The notes: generated from the sequence alone by a model not told the origin. A DNA stretch of 64,000 nt from Tepidiphilus succinatimandens (GCF_006503695.1 NZ_SBIK01000013.1:1-64000); one strand, 5' to 3'; shown: positions 8,443 through 18,322, numbered from the stretch's first letter. A program made the numbers and translations.

Positions 8443-10440
8443 TCAGGTCTCCAGCGGATCCACCTCCAGACGCCAGCGCAACGAACGCGGATGGGGCAAG
8501 CCCCGCAGCGCCTCGACCCAGCGCTCGAGGAAAGCGTGCAGCGCAGGACGGCGACCCCCTTCGACGAGCAGCTGGGCCCGTTCGCGGCGCGCGAGGCGCA
8601 CGAGGCGCATCGGGACCGGATCGAACACCTTCACCGGCCAACCTTCCCGGCCCGCAATCTCACGCCCCGTGGTGCGCGCCGCCTCCAGGAAAGCGAGCGC
8701 CGGCTCCAGCGCCTCGTCGTCGGCGCGCAACAACGCCTGAAAAGCGAAAGGCGGCAGCCGCAGCGCCCGACGCTCGGCGAGCGTCCTCGCGGCGAAGGCG
8801 GCATAGTCGTGCGCCGCGAGCTCGCGAAAGAGCGGATGCTGGGGAAACTCCGTCTGCACCAGCACCCGACCTGGCGCGCCCGCCCGACCGGCCCTGCCGG
8901 CCACCTGTATCAGCTGCTGGAACATCCGCTCCGTGGCGCGCACCTCGGCGGCGTAGAGCCCGGCATCGGCCCCGATCACGCCGACGAGCGTGAGCGACGG
9001 AAAATCATGCCCCTTGGCCATCATCTGCGTGCCCACGAGCAGGTCGTAGCGTCCCGCGCGCACCTCCTCGAGCAGCGTTTCCCATTGAGCCAGGGTCCTC
9101 ACCGCGTCGCGGTCGATGCGCGCGATCCGCGCCTGGGGAAACAGCGCCTGCAACCGCTCCTCCAGCCGCTGCGTGCCCCGGCCGACGGGCTGCAGGTCGA
9201 GCGCGCCGCACTCGGGACAGGACCGCGGCGGGGTCTCGCGATAACCGCAGTGATGGCAGTGCATCCGGCCGTCGTCGCGATGGAAGACGAGATTGACCGA
9301 ACAGTTCGGGCAGCGGCTCACCCAGCCGCAATGGCCGCAGCGTACCACCGGCGCGTAACCCCGGCGGTTGAGGAAAACGAGCGCCTGCTCGCCGCGCGCG
9401 AGCGTGGCTTCGATCGCCTGGGCGAGCGGCGCGCTCACCCCCTCCTCGGCCGGCGTCTGCGCCGTGTCGATGAGCTCTATCGTCGGCAAGGGTTGGCCGC
9501 TCGCGCGGGCGGACAAAGCCACGCGGCGATAGCGGCCCGCCTCGCAGGACGCCCAGCTCTCGAGCGAGGGCGTGGCCGAACCGAGCACGATCGGCACGTT
9601 CCAACGGCGAGCCCGCCAGACCGCCAGGTCGCGCGCCGAGTAGGGCACCCCTTCGAACTGCTTGTAGGATGGATCGTGCTCCTCGTCCACCACCACCAGC
9701 CCCAGCCGCACGAAAGGCGCGAACACGGCGAGCCGCGTGCCGAGCACGACGTCGATCTCGCCGCGCATCGCCGCCACGAAGGCCGCGGAGCGCTCGCCGG
9801 CAGGCGCCTCGGAATGCAGGCACACGATGCGGGCCGAAGGAAAACGGGCATGCACCCGCTCGGTGAGCTGCGGCGTGAGGGCGATCTCGGGCACCAGGAG
9901 CAGCGCCTGCCGCCCCTGGGCGAGGCACTCCGCCACCAGGCGTAGATAGACCTCCGTCTTCCCGCTGCCGGTGATGCCGTGCAGCAAGGTTGCCGAAAAT
10001 CCGTCCCGCGGCACCGCCTCGAGCGCTGCCCTTTGCCCTTCCGTGAGTTCGGGTAGCGGCCCGGCCGGCTCGGTGGCCCCCTCCTCGCCCCTTCCCTTGC
10101 TCCGGGGTTCGCGCTTGCGCCGGCGCAGCGCCGGAGGCAACATCGCCGCCACGACCTCGCCGAGCGGGGCAAGGTAATAGCGGGCGGTGAATTCGAGCAA
10201 CTCCCGGTCCGCCTCGGGTAGCGGCGGCAGGCCCTCCCAGATCGCATCCACCGGTTTGATCCGCTCGTCCGGGACGGACGGATCCGCCTTAAGCGACCAG
10301 ACGATGCCCAGCTTCGCCCCCCGGCCGAAGGGCACACGCACGATCTGCCCGGGAACGACCGCTTCGGGAACCCAGTAATCGAAAAGGCCTTCACCAGGGA
10401 ACGGCAGTAGCACCTGGGCCCGGCGCATCCCCTCGCTCAT
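8443..10440 (-). CDS. priA: Primosomal replication restart helicase PriA
   Basis: A 665-residue superfamily 2 helicase that reloads the replisome at stalled forks. An N-terminal DNA-binding region is followed by Walker [15 protein letters not shown] (Lys161), a DEEH box in [13 protein letters not shown], and the zinc-binding insert with paired cysteines ([13 protein letters not shown], then CHHCGY and CPECG). Motif VI is seen in QVAGRAGR. Length is normal for betaproteobacteria (the E. coli protein is longer). It overlaps the hemE stop by 4 nt (ATGA), a hemE-priA arrangement common in this class, so it is probably translated from the hemE transcript. Confidence 0.97.
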   Translation of the reverse strand: MSEGMRRAQVLLPFPGEGLFDYWVPEAVVPGQIVRVPFGRGAKLGIVWSLKADPSVPDERIKPVDAIWEGLPPLPEADRELLEFTARYYLAPLGEVVAAMLPPALRRRKREPRSKGRGEEGATEPAGPLPELTEGQRAALEAVPRDGFSATLLHGITGSGKTEVYLRLVAECLAQGRQALLLVPEIALTPQLTERVHARFPSARIVCLHSEAPAGERSAAFVAAMRGEIDVVLGTRLAVFAPFVRLGLVVVDEEHDPSYKQFEGVPYSARDLAVWRARRWNVPIVLGSATPSLESWASCEAGRYRRVALSARASGQPLPTIELIDTAQTPAEEGVSAPLAQAIEATLARGEQALVFLNRRGYAPVVRCGHCGWVSRCPNCSVNLVFHRDDGRMHCHHCGYRETPPRSCPECGALDLQPVGRGTQRLEERLQALFPQARIARIDRDAVRTLAQWETLLEEVRAGRYDLLVGTQMMAKGHDFPSLTLVGVIGADAGLYAAEVRATERMFQQLIQVAGRAGRAGAPGRVLVQTEFPQHPLFRELAAHDYAAFAARTLAERRALRLPPFAFQALLRADDEALEPALAFLEAARTTGREIAGREGWPVKVFDPVPMRLVRLARRERAQLLVEGGRRPALHAFLERWVEALRGLPHPRSLRWRLEVDPLET

Positions 10441-11507
10441 GCCTTCTGGTGATATTTCACGCTCTCGGTCTGGACGGCGTGGACCAGCGCCGCCACGTGC
10501 TCCGGCGGCGTATGCTGCGAAATGCCGTGCCCCAGGTTGAAGACATGCCCCGAACCGTGGCCGAAGGCTTCGAGCACCTTGCAGGCCTCGCGCACCACCA
10601 CGTCGGGCGGCGCAAAGAGAATCGCCGGATCGAGATTGCCCTGCAGCGCCACCCGGTCACCGACCAAGGTCCGCGCCCGGCCGATGTCCATCGTCCAATC
10701 CAGCCCCACGGCATCGGCGCCGATACTGGCCAAATCTTCCAGCCACACGCCACCCCCCTTGGTGAAAACGATGGAGGGGACGATCCGGCCTTCCGCCTCG
10801 CGGCGCAAGCCCGCGACGATGCGTGCCAGATACGGCAGGGAAAACGTCTTGAAGGCTTCCTCGGCGAGCACCCCGCCCCAGGAATCGAAGAGCATCACCG
10901 CCTGCGCCCCCGCCTCGATCTGGGCATTGAGGTAATCGATCACCGCCTGCGTCGTCACTTCGAGGATGCGGTGCATCAGGTCGGGGCGCGTGTAGAGCAG
11001 CGTCTTGACCGTGCGGTAATCCTCGCTCGCTCCCCCCTCGACCATGTAGCAGGCGAGCGTCCAGGGGCTGCCGGAGAAGCCGATGAGGGGCACCGAACCG
11101 TCGAGCGCCCGCCGGATCTGGCGCACCGCATCGAGCACGTAGGCAAGCTCCACCGTCGGATCGGGGGCCGAGAGATTGCGGATCTCCCATTCGCTGCGCA
11201 GCGGCCGCTCGAACTTTGGCCCTTCTCCTTCGACGAAATACAGCCCCAGGCCCATCGCATCGGGCACCGTCAGGATGTCGGAAAAGAGGATCGCCGCATC
11301 GAGCCCGAAACGCGCGATCGGCTGTAAGGTCACTTCGGTGGCGAGCGCCGGATCCTTGCACAAGGCAAGGAAACTACCAGCCCGTCGGCGCGTCTCGCGG
11401 TATTCGGGCAGATAGCGCCCGGCCTGCCGCATCAACCAGATCGGCGTGCGATCCACGGGCTGGCGCAGCAGCGCCCGCAGGAGACGGTCGTTTTGCAAAG
11501 AGGGCAT
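10437..11507 (-). CDS. hemE: Uroporphyrinogen decarboxylase
   Basis: A 356-residue enzyme converting uroporphyrinogen III to coproporphyrinogen III in haem synthesis. The N-terminal signature is [16 protein letters not shown]; the second signature, [17 protein letters not shown], lies near residue 150. Length matches the family. It sits between ntrX (48 nt upstream, with its own spacing) and priA, with which it overlaps by 4 nt. Uroporphyrinogen III is also the precursor of the corrin ring made by the B12 operon in this window, so the enzyme stands at that branch point. Confidence 0.97.
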   Translation of the reverse strand: MPSLQNDRLLRALLRQPVDRTPIWLMRQAGRYLPEYRETRRRAGSFLALCKDPALATEVTLQPIARFGLDAAILFSDILTVPDAMGLGLYFVEGEGPKFERPLRSEWEIRNLSAPDPTVELAYVLDAVRQIRRALDGSVPLIGFSGSPWTLACYMVEGGASEDYRTVKTLLYTRPDLMHRILEVTTQAVIDYLNAQIEAGAQAVMLFDSWGGVLAEEAFKTFSLPYLARIVAGLRREAEGRIVPSIVFTKGGGVWLEDLASIGADAVGLDWTMDIGRARTLVGDRVALQGNLDPAILFAPPDVVVREACKVLEAFGHGSGHVFNLGHGISQHTPPEHVAALVHAVQTESVKYHQKA

Positions 11508-11555
11508 GAGAGGGCGACTCCGTAAGGCGACAGGACAGCCGCCATTATACGGAGC

Positions 11556-12800
11556 TCAGTCGGCATCCTGGACGCGCTTGAGCGACAGGCCGAGCTGCTT
11601 GATCTTGCGGTAGAGGTGGGTGCGTTCCAGACCGGCGAGTTCCGCCACCCGGCTCATGGGCAAGGCTTCACGCTCGAGCAGGCGCTCGAAGTACATGCGC
11701 TCGAAGGCTTCGCGCGCCTCGCGCAGCGGCAGGGTGAGCAGACGCTCCAGCGTGGGCTGATCCGGCAGGCCGAAGATGCGCTCGATCGCTGCCTGGGGCA
11801 CGACGCCGTCCTCCTGGGCGTCCAGCAAGGCTTCGGCCAGGCCGAAGAGGTCGAGCTCGGCCGGCAGCATCCCTTTGGGCATGCGCGTCAGGCCACTCGG
11901 CGGAAGCTGGGGTACGGCCGCATCGCCGTGCCGCTGCGCCACCTCGGCAAGCGCCAGCGGCATGAGGGTGTCGAGCGCACGCAAGGCTTCATCCCGCTGC
12001 GGTACCTCGACGCGGCATTGGGCGAAATCAGCCACGAGCGTCTCGGGCCATCCATCCTGTTCCAAGACTTCCGTCTTCACCGCACTGAAGACGATCACAC
12101 GGGCGGAATATTCTCCCCGGCGTTCGATGGCGAAGCAAAGGTTTTTTTGCTGCAAGCGGGTCAGGTTCTGCAGTTCGTATACATACCAATGCCCGCCGCG
12201 CGCCCGCTGCAGCTTGTCGAGCGAAAGCGGCTGGGTTTCGGCACCGAGATCGAGCCTCGGCCCATCCCCCAAGCTCAAGGCATGCGCCAGAGCCTGGACG
12301 AGAAAAGAGTCGCTCACCTGAAAGTAGAGGAGTCCCTGGCGCTGCAGATGGTTTTTGGCCCGGTCCAACACCGGCGCAAGCAGGGGATGCTCTCCCAGAC
12401 GGCCGATCGCCACCTCGCTGGGCGCCTTCGCCTGCCGGGATCGCGCCACCGCCTCCTTGATGGCCGGCAGCAGTTTCTGCATCGAAATCGGTTTTTCGAG
12501 AAAATCGATCGCGCCGATGCGCGTGGCCTCTACCGCCGTGTCGATCGTGGCGTGCCCCGACATCATGATCACCGGGGGTGCCGGCGGCTGCCGTCCCATC
12601 CACTGCCGCAAGAGGGTAATGCCGTCGACATCGGGCATCCAGATGTCGAGGAGGATGACGTCGGGCCGCTCCGCCTCCAGGCGCTCGTTCGCCTGCAGGC
12701 CGTTCTCGGCCGTCTCGACGGCATAGCCCTCGTCTTCGAGGATCTCGCGCAGCAGCTCACGGATGCCGACTTCGTCGTCGACGATGAGCACTTTAGCCAT
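11556..12800 (-). CDS. ntrX: NtrX-like response regulator with degenerate AAA+ domain
   Basis: A 414-residue response regulator paired with the NtrY-type kinase. The receiver domain spans about residues 1-120 (MAKVLIVDDEVGIRELL, phospho-acceptor Asp in VILLDIWMPD). The C-terminus is a Fis-type helix-turn-helix (MSRVAELAGLERTHLYRKIK). The central segment, about residues 140-340, occupies the place of the sigma-54 AAA+ domain, but no GETGTGKE Walker A and no GAFTGA loop is present. It therefore cannot be a normal sigma-54 activator and probably acts as a simple repressor or activator. The start at 12800 is set by a GGAGG five nt upstream; an in-frame ATG at 12815 overlaps that motif. It overlaps ntrY by 8 nt. 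Confidence 0.88.
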   Translation of the reverse strand: MAKVLIVDDEVGIRELLREILEDEGYAVETAENGLQANERLEAERPDVILLDIWMPDVDGITLLRQWMGRQPPAPPVIMMSGHATIDTAVEATRIGAIDFLEKPISMQKLLPAIKEAVARSRQAKAPSEVAIGRLGEHPLLAPVLDRAKNHLQRQGLLYFQVSDSFLVQALAHALSLGDGPRLDLGAETQPLSLDKLQRARGGHWYVYELQNLTRLQQKNLCFAIERRGEYSARVIVFSAVKTEVLEQDGWPETLVADFAQCRVEVPQRDEALRALDTLMPLALAEVAQRHGDAAVPQLPPSGLTRMPKGMLPAELDLFGLAEALLDAQEDGVVPQAAIERIFGLPDQPTLERLLTLPLREAREAFERMYFERLLEREALPMSRVAELAGLERTHLYRKIKQLGLSLKRVQDAD

Positions 12801-14931
12801 CGCGGCCTCCTTCACGCACCTCGTCGCCGAGCGGGAATTCGATCTCTACCATCGCCCCTCCTTCGGCCCGGTTGACCAAACGCACCCGCGCCCCATGGTC
12901 GTCGAGGATCTTCTTGATCACAGCCAGTCCCAGCCCCGTTCCCTTGGGTTTGGTCGTGAAATAGGGCTCGAATGCGTGGCGCAGCAGCTCCGGAGGAAAC
13001 CCGGGGCCATTGTCGAGGACGCGCAGGATCAGCGTGTCGGCATTGCGCCGGACCTCGATGCGGATCATACCGTCCTGCCGCCCCTCCAGCGCATCCTGGG
13101 CATTCTGGATGAGATTATGCAACACCTGCCGCATTTGGGAAGCGTCGGCCCGCAACGCCGGCAAAGGCTCTTGCGGCAAGTCGAGCTCCAGGCGCGCCGG
13201 AGAGGATTCGTACAAGACCAGCACGCTGCGAAGCAGCGCCTGCAGTTCGATCCAATCTTTCTTCGGCGCGGGCAGGCGGGCATAGTCGCGGAAGGCGTTG
13301 ACGAGGTTTTTCATCGCCTCCACCTGATCGATGATCGTCTGCGTGGCGCGTTCGAGCATCTGACGCTCCTCGGGGCCCAGACGGTCGGCAAGCTTGTAGC
13401 GCAAGCGCTCGGCCGAGAGCTGGATCGGGGTGAGCGGATTCTTGATCTCGTGCGCCAGGCGCCGGGCCACTTCGCCCCAGGCCGCAGTGCGCTGCGCCTG
13501 CACCAGGTCGGTGACGTCGTCGAATACGACCAGACGGCCGCTGCCGTGACGCGTCGGTAGAGAAGCCACGTGCAGCAGCAGCACCTGGGTATGTCCGTCG
13601 GCGCAGCGACGGCGCCACTCGGTGGGGCCCACCGGCTCGCGACCGATGAGCTCGGTGATCAAGGTGGCAAATTCCGGCTCCATCGTCCAGCAGGAAGGGG
13701 GCTGGCCCGTGCACCCTTGCAGATCGATTTCGAGGATACGTGACGCCGCGGCATTGGCGATCGTCAACTTCCCCTCCGTGTCGAACGCCAGCACGCCGGT
13801 GCTCAGGTTGGCGAGGATCGTCTCCAGGTAGGCGCGTGCCGCCTCGATCTGGGCGTGGGATTCTTCCGCCGCCTGCCTCGCCTGGGCGAGCTGCTGCGTC
13901 ATCGCGTCGAACGAGCGCGTCAGCACCCCAAGTTCGTCGCGGGCCGCGATCGGCGCAAGCGGCCGGTAATCGCCGGCCGCCACCGCCCGCGTTCCTTCCG
14001 CGAGCACCATCAGCGGTGCGATGAACTTGCGCGACAGGTACATCGCCAGCGCGAGTGCCGCCAGCAAAGACAGCAGGACGGTGATGGTGAGCGTGAGCGC
14101 ATAAATGCGCTGCAGACCTTCCTTGCCGACCACGATCTGCTGGTAGTCGCGATAGGCCGTCTGCACCGCCTCGATCTGCTCGACGATGTTCGCCGGTACC
14201 CGTTGCACCAGCTGCAGGTAGGCCGCATCCGTCGTACTGCCCGGCATCGTCGCGCCGAGCACGGCGATCACCCGGATCACCGGAACCCCCTCAGGAGAGG
14301 TATCGACCCGGTGAAAAAGCCCCGTACTGCGGGCCGCCTGCAATTCGATTGCGGTGGGCAACACCGAGCTCAACCAGCGATCGTCCGGGCTCACCGTCAC
14401 CAGTGGCGTTCCCTTGGCGTTGAGCACGGTGATGGAGCTCACCCCCAGATTCTCGCGCAGGGGCGTGAGTGTGGCGATGTCCACTGCCCCTGCCTGAGCG
14501 AGCTGCCCCCGCAGCGTCTCCGCATCGTGCCGCGCCTTCAGCACCAGGTTGTCGAGCGTGTTGCGCGCGAGCGCCACCCCGCTCTCCAGCGCCCGCTCGA
14601 CCCGGATGTCGAACCAGGTCTCGATCGAACGCACCACGAAGAAGATCGAGACGAGATAGAGGATCACCGCCGGGATCAGGGCCATGGCGGTGAACATGAG
14701 CGTGAGCCGCACGCGCAGACGCGTGCCGAATTTCCGGCGCCGATACTGCCGGTAGAGATGCCAGGCCTGACGGCCAAGCAGCACGCCGAGTCCGGCCACC
14801 ACCGCTGCATTGAGCGTCAGGAAATAAGGAAAGGCGGAACCAAAGACGTCGGTGTTGCTGCTGGCAGTGGCGAGCAGGAAGATCGAGATCGCCACTACCG
14901 CCAGGATCACCACCACCAGGCCGCGGTTCAT
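12793..14931 (-). CDS. ntrY: NtrY-type membrane sensor histidine kinase
   Basis: A 712-residue sensor kinase. It has N-terminal membrane segments (starting MNRGLVVVILAVVAISIFLL), a periplasmic sensing region, another membrane segment near residue 290, HAMP (FIAPLMVLAEGTRAVAAGDY) and PAS (LSTGVLAFDTEGKLTIANAAA). These are followed by HisKA with the phospho-acceptor His in VARRLAHEIKNPLTPIQLSAE and an HATPase domain (N box HNLIQNAQDALEG, G boxes DNGPGFPPE and KGTGLGLAVIKK). All catalytic motifs look intact. In proteobacteria NtrYX is linked to nitrogen metabolism, redox or envelope control; the signal here is unknown. The stop overlaps the ntrX start. The start overlaps the DUF4390 stop by 4 nt. 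Confidence 0.93.
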   Translation of the reverse strand: MNRGLVVVILAVVAISIFLLATASSNTDVFGSAFPYFLTLNAAVVAGLGVLLGRQAWHLYRQYRRRKFGTRLRVRLTLMFTAMALIPAVILYLVSIFFVVRSIETWFDIRVERALESGVALARNTLDNLVLKARHDAETLRGQLAQAGAVDIATLTPLRENLGVSSITVLNAKGTPLVTVSPDDRWLSSVLPTAIELQAARSTGLFHRVDTSPEGVPVIRVIAVLGATMPGSTTDAAYLQLVQRVPANIVEQIEAVQTAYRDYQQIVVGKEGLQRIYALTLTITVLLSLLAALALAMYLSRKFIAPLMVLAEGTRAVAAGDYRPLAPIAARDELGVLTRSFDAMTQQLAQARQAAEESHAQIEAARAYLETILANLSTGVLAFDTEGKLTIANAAASRILEIDLQGCTGQPPSCWTMEPEFATLITELIGREPVGPTEWRRRCADGHTQVLLLHVASLPTRHGSGRLVVFDDVTDLVQAQRTAAWGEVARRLAHEIKNPLTPIQLSAERLRYKLADRLGPEERQMLERATQTIIDQVEAMKNLVNAFRDYARLPAPKKDWIELQALLRSVLVLYESSPARLELDLPQEPLPALRADASQMRQVLHNLIQNAQDALEGRQDGMIRIEVRRNADTLILRVLDNGPGFPPELLRHAFEPYFTTKPKGTGLGLAVIKKILDDHGARVRLVNRAEGGAMVEIEFPLGDEVREGGRDG

Positions 14932-15539
14932 CGCTTCCTCCAGGGATACCAGCGATAAGGCCCCACCTCCCAGGCATAGGCGTCGTTCCCCAACGCACTC
15001 GCGCGCAGAGTCTGCGGCAATTGCGACAGATCGACACTCAGCCGCAATTCGGCCCGTACGTCCGACAACGGGTTGAACACGTCAGCGGCCACCGGCCAGC
15101 CGCGGATCGAACGCAAGGATTGCAGCAAGGTCTCCCGGTCGTAGAAAACGTGCGTCGCATCTCCCACCGTCAACAGCCAATCCTGCGTCACCGGCTGGTG
15201 CCGTATGGTGATGCGCCAGAATTTGCCGAAGACCAGCTGATCGCTCCAGTACCAGCGCTCGCGGTAGAGCATCAGCTCCAGGCGCAGGGGCATGGCGATG
15301 CCGCGCTGCAGCAGATCTTCCCATACGGCGGGAAAGCGCTCGAACCCCAGATCGGCGTCGAGAAACCAGTTCCCCTCACCGTCGCGCCACAGTCGCGCCC
15401 GTGATGCGGCATCGGCCACCGCCGTCCCGTCATTGGTCAGCAAGCCCAAAGCGCCCAAGGGGAGCGCGCCCAAGGCAAACAGCAGTCGCCGGCGCAGTGG
15501 ATCAAGCGGTTTTGCGCAGCAGCGCGTAGAAGAACCCAT
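14928..15539 (-). CDS. DUF4390 domain protein
   Basis: A 203-residue protein whose N-terminus (basic PLDPLRRRLL then a hydrophobic run ending near VADA) looks like a signal peptide or membrane anchor. The rest matches DUF4390, a family encoded between rsmB and ntrY in many betaproteobacteria. It contains ELMLYRERWYWSDQLVFGKF and a C-terminal WEVGPYRWYPW. Function is unknown; position suggests an envelope protein linked to NtrYX signalling, which is inference. The start at 15539 lies inside the 3' end of rsmB (38-nt overlap); an alternative in-frame start further upstream would overlap more and give no family match. Confidence 0.82.
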   Translation of the reverse strand: MGSSTRCCAKPLDPLRRRLLFALGALPLGALGLLTNDGTAVADAASRARLWRDGEGNWFLDADLGFERFPAVWEDLLQRGIAMPLRLELMLYRERWYWSDQLVFGKFWRITIRHQPVTQDWLLTVGDATHVFYDRETLLQSLRSIRGWPVAADVFNPLSDVRAELRLSVDLSQLPQTLRASALGNDAYAWEVGPYRWYPWRKR

Positions 15540-16971
15540 CGTGCGTCTCGTCAGGAAGCAATGCGAGCGTCTCGCGCTCGCCATCGAGGGGAACGAGCCG
15601 GGCGTCGCGATGGCGCTTCACGAACACCCGCACCTGTTCCTCGTTTTCTTCGGCGAAGATCGAGCAGGTCGCGTACAAAAGCCGTCCGCCCGGTTTGAGC
15701 AGCGGCCACAGGCCATCGAGGATCTCGCGCTGCTGCTGGGCGAAGCCGGCGACGTCCTCGGTGCGGCGCAGCCATTTGATGTCGGGGTGGCGCCGCGCCA
15801 CGCCGCTGCCCGAGCAGGGCACGTCGGCAAGGATCGCATCGAATGGCCGGCCATCCCACCAGCGGGCCGGATGGCGCGCATCGCCGCGCAGCACCTTCGC
15901 CGCTACGCCCAGCCGCGCCAGAGCACGGCGCAGTGGCGCAAGCCTCGTCTCCTCGACGTCGATGGCGGTGAGTTCGATGTCGGCCAATTCCAGCAGATGG
16001 GCGCTCTTGCCACCGGGAGCAGCGCAGGCGTCGAGCACGCGCTCGCCGTCGAGCGGAGCGAGCAGCCGCGCCGCGAGCTGGGCCCCCACGTCTTGGGGCG
16101 AGACCCAACCCTCGGCAATGCCGGGGGCTTTGGCCACGGGCATCGGTCGCTCCAGCAGCAGCGCCATCGGACCCACCTGACGCACGGCGATGCCGGCCGC
16201 GGCAAACCGCGCGAGCGCCTCGGCTTCATCGATGCGGCGGCGGTTGAGCCGCAACCCCATCGGCGGATGGGTGTTGCCCGCATGCAGGATTCGCTCCCAG
16301 TCGAGCGGATGCTGCGCGCGCACCTTGTCGATCCACCAGCGCGGATGGCGGAAATGCGCCACGGCGGCATCCTGTACCTCCGGCATGGAGGCGGGCACGG
16401 AGGCACTCGCACGCGCCGCCTCGGCGAGCGCCTCGGGATGCAGCGCCTCACGCTCACGCAGGAAAGTGCGCAGCAGGGCATTGGCGAATCCCGCCAAGCG
16501 TTCTTGCCTCAGACGCACGCAGCTCACGCTCTGGTGCGTGAGCGCATGCGCATCGCGCGGGCCGTCGCGCAGCGCCGACAGCGCCACCAGCAAAGGCGCG
16601 AGCACCGGCTCGGGCACGCCGCGCGGCGCGAGCCGCGCCAGCACCCAGCGCCCCCAGCCGTAATCGCGCAGCGCGCTCCAGGCCAGGTCCCGCACCCGCC
16701 CCCAGGCCCCAGGCTCGGTCACGGGATGCGCCGCACGCAAGGCGTGATAATGCTCCAGCGCATTGTGTCCCGCGACGACCTGGTCGATGACCTGCGCCGC
16801 GAGTTCGATCGCGCCGGCCAGGGTACGCGGATCGACTTCGGCTTCGCGAGTCGCCTCGCCTCTTCCGTGCCGGGCGCTCGATCCTTCCCGCGCGCGCGAG
16901 GGTTTGTCGCGGCGACCCGATGTTTCACGTGAAACATTCCTGTCGGTCGAAGCGCGCGGTCGCTCGTTCAC
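15502..16971 (-). CDS. rsmB: 16S rRNA m5C967 methyltransferase RsmB
   Basis: A 489-residue protein: an N-terminal NusB-like RNA-binding domain (about residues 55-190) and a C-terminal SAM-dependent RNA methyltransferase. Motifs are CAAPGGKSAHLLEL (SAM site), DVPCSGSGVARRHPDIKWLR and YATCSIFAEENEEQV; the last two carry the two catalytic cysteines. It methylates C967 of 16S rRNA. A GTG at 16971 overlaps the speE stop (GTGA) and is the best start, since no other start codon is available before the NusB-like domain. This gives an unusual N-terminal extension of about 50 residues rich in Arg, Ser and Glu. Its first part encodes NVSRETSG across a perfect parS palindrome. Confidence 0.92.
   Translation of the reverse strand: MNERPRASTDRNVSRETSGRRDKPSRAREGSSARHGRGEATREAEVDPRTLAGAIELAAQVIDQVVAGHNALEHYHALRAAHPVTEPGAWGRVRDLAWSALRDYGWGRWVLARLAPRGVPEPVLAPLLVALSALRDGPRDAHALTHQSVSCVRLRQERLAGFANALLRTFLREREALHPEALAEAARASASVPASMPEVQDAAVAHFRHPRWWIDKVRAQHPLDWERILHAGNTHPPMGLRLNRRRIDEAEALARFAAAGIAVRQVGPMALLLERPMPVAKAPGIAEGWVSPQDVGAQLAARLLAPLDGERVLDACAAPGGKSAHLLELADIELTAIDVEETRLAPLRRALARLGVAAKVLRGDARHPARWWDGRPFDAILADVPCSGSGVARRHPDIKWLRRTEDVAGFAQQQREILDGLWPLLKPGGRLLYATCSIFAEENEEQVRVFVKRHRDARLVPLDGERETLALLPDETHDGFFYALLRKTA
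16921..16936. promoter_or_regulatory. parS site (ParB-binding palindrome) inside rsmB
   Basis: TGTTTCACGTGAAACA is a perfect 16-bp palindrome and an exact match to the bacterial chromosomal parS consensus bound by ParB. It lies within codons near the 5' end of rsmB, in the N-terminal extension outside the conserved domains. ParB loads here to organise and segregate the origin region. Confidence 0.92.
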
Positions 16972-17840
16972 GGCTGCACGATCTCCCGCAGATAGCGCGG
17001 CAGCACCAGGCGCGCCCGATAGGTTTCCCCATCGAGGTAGCGCAGCTCGCCCAGCCCCCGCTCGGCGATGCGCGCGTCCACCGTCGCCGGATCGAGCGAC
17101 ACCGGATCGAGCGCGTCGGAGGCGCAGGCAAGCATCCAGTTCGCCCCGTAGAGCGGGATGTAGTGCAGATGCGGCCGAACGCAGGCGAAGACCGCACGCA
17201 GGCGCCGCAGCAGCTCGCGCACCCGCTCGGGCTGATGGTCTGGCGCCCCCACGTGCAGCGACAGCGCTCCCCCCTCGGTGAGCAGCGCTTTGCACGCGCG
17301 GAAGAACTCTTCCTGGTAGAGTGCGGCCGCCGGCCCCACCGGATCGGTGAGGTCGAGCACGACGAGATCGAATTTCCTTCCCTCGGCCGGGGCCACGCGG
17401 CGCACGTAGTCCATCCCGTCCTGCACCCGCAGCTCCAGACGCGGATCGTCGAGGGCACCGCGATGCACCGCGGGGAAATACTTGCGCGCGAGCTCGATCA
17501 CCTTCTCGTCGAGCTCGACGAGCACCACCTGCTGCATCGTGCGGTACTTGAAGAGCTCCTCGGCCGAGCCACCGTCGCCCCCGCCAATGACGAGCGCCGA
17601 GCGCGGCCCTGCATGCGCGAGCCCCGGCACGTGGATGAGATTCTCGTGATAGATGAACTCATCGGCCTCGCTCGTCATCGCGCAGCCGTCGAGGCGGAAC
17701 ATGCGTCCGAAGAGCGGCGAATGCCACACCTCGTATTCCTGGTAACGGCTACGGCCGCGTTCCAGGCACTCGGTCACGTCGAAATAATAGCCGCTCCAGC
17801 TGCTCAAGGACTCCCACAGCCGCGTCGTCCGTTCGCTCAT
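16968..17840 (-). CDS. speE: Spermidine synthase
   Basis: A 290-residue aminopropyltransferase that makes spermidine from putrescine and decarboxylated SAM. Signatures include the SAM-binding ALVIGGGDGGSAEELFKY (residues about 81-98) and VVLVELDEKVIELARKYFP, plus the catalytic Asp region in VVLDLTDPVGPA. N-terminal WSGYYFDVTECLERGRSRYQ fits the family. It starts 4 nt after the speD stop and overlaps the rsmB GTG start, so speD-speE-rsmB are probably co-transcribed. The pairing with AdoMet decarboxylase supports the spermidine assignment over other polyamines. Confidence 0.94.
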   Translation of the reverse strand: MSERTTRLWESLSSWSGYYFDVTECLERGRSRYQEYEVWHSPLFGRMFRLDGCAMTSEADEFIYHENLIHVPGLAHAGPRSALVIGGGDGGSAEELFKYRTMQQVVLVELDEKVIELARKYFPAVHRGALDDPRLELRVQDGMDYVRRVAPAEGRKFDLVVLDLTDPVGPAAALYQEEFFRACKALLTEGGALSLHVGAPDHQPERVRELLRRLRAVFACVRPHLHYIPLYGANWMLACASDALDPVSLDPATVDARIAERGLGELRYLDGETYRARLVLPRYLREIVQP

Positions 17841-17844
17841 CGCC

Positions 17845-18231
17845 TCACTCCCGCGGCGCGATCTTGCCGCGCACCACCGAATGGCTCACTACCTCCATCG
17901 GGTTGAGCGTCTCGATCACGCGGCGAAAAACCCGCCGCGCGAGCTCGGAGTTGTCCTTGGAAAAATTGCACACGTACACGTCCAAGGTGACGTTGCCCGT
18001 TTCGGGCCAGGTATGGATGGCCAGGTGAGACTCGGCCAGCACCACGGTACCGGTGACGCCGGCATTCTCGCCGTTGTCGTGTCGGAACTGGTAGAAATAA
18101 GCGCCCAGCGGCGTCAGTCCTGCCTCACGGCATTCCTGCACGCACAAGGTCTCCAACCGTTCCCGGTCGGTGAGCAGAGCGACATCGCAGCGGCAATCAT
18201 AGAGATCCGCAATCAGATGAAGACCGTTCAT
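17845..18231 (-). CDS. speD: S-adenosylmethionine decarboxylase proenzyme (class 1B)
   Basis: A 128-residue pyruvoyl-dependent enzyme supplying the aminopropyl donor for SpeE. It matches the short prokaryotic SpeH/SpeD class: MNGLHLIADLYDC at the N-terminus and LAESHLAIHTWPETGN in the middle. Self-cleavage is expected between Glu and Ser of ESH (Ser68, which becomes the pyruvoyl group). His73 and Cys88 (VYVCNFS) are the other catalytic residues, so all three are present. The ATG at 18231 is preferred to the GTG two codons earlier because GGGAGAA lies 6 nt before the ATG but abuts the GTG. A perfect TATAAT lies about 36 nt upstream. Confidence 0.95.
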   Translation of the reverse strand: MNGLHLIADLYDCRCDVALLTDRERLETLCVQECREAGLTPLGAYFYQFRHDNGENAGVTGTVVLAESHLAIHTWPETGNVTLDVYVCNFSKDNSELARRVFRRVIETLNPMEVVSHSVVRGKIAPRE

Positions 18232-18266
18232 CTCCACTTCTCCCGGCCAGCCATGGAAAACCGAAA

Positions 18267-18272
18267 ATTATA
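18267..18272 (-). promoter_or_regulatory. Probable -10 box of the speD promoter
   Basis: Reading the minus strand, TATAAT is a perfect -10 hexamer 36 nt before the speD start codon. No convincing -35 hexamer is seen at the usual distance, so the promoter may be weak or activator-dependent. Confidence 0.45.
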
Positions 18273-18322
18273 CAACGAACTGCACGAAAACCGTTCGCTG
18301 CCCCAACCGCGGGGACCCGCAA

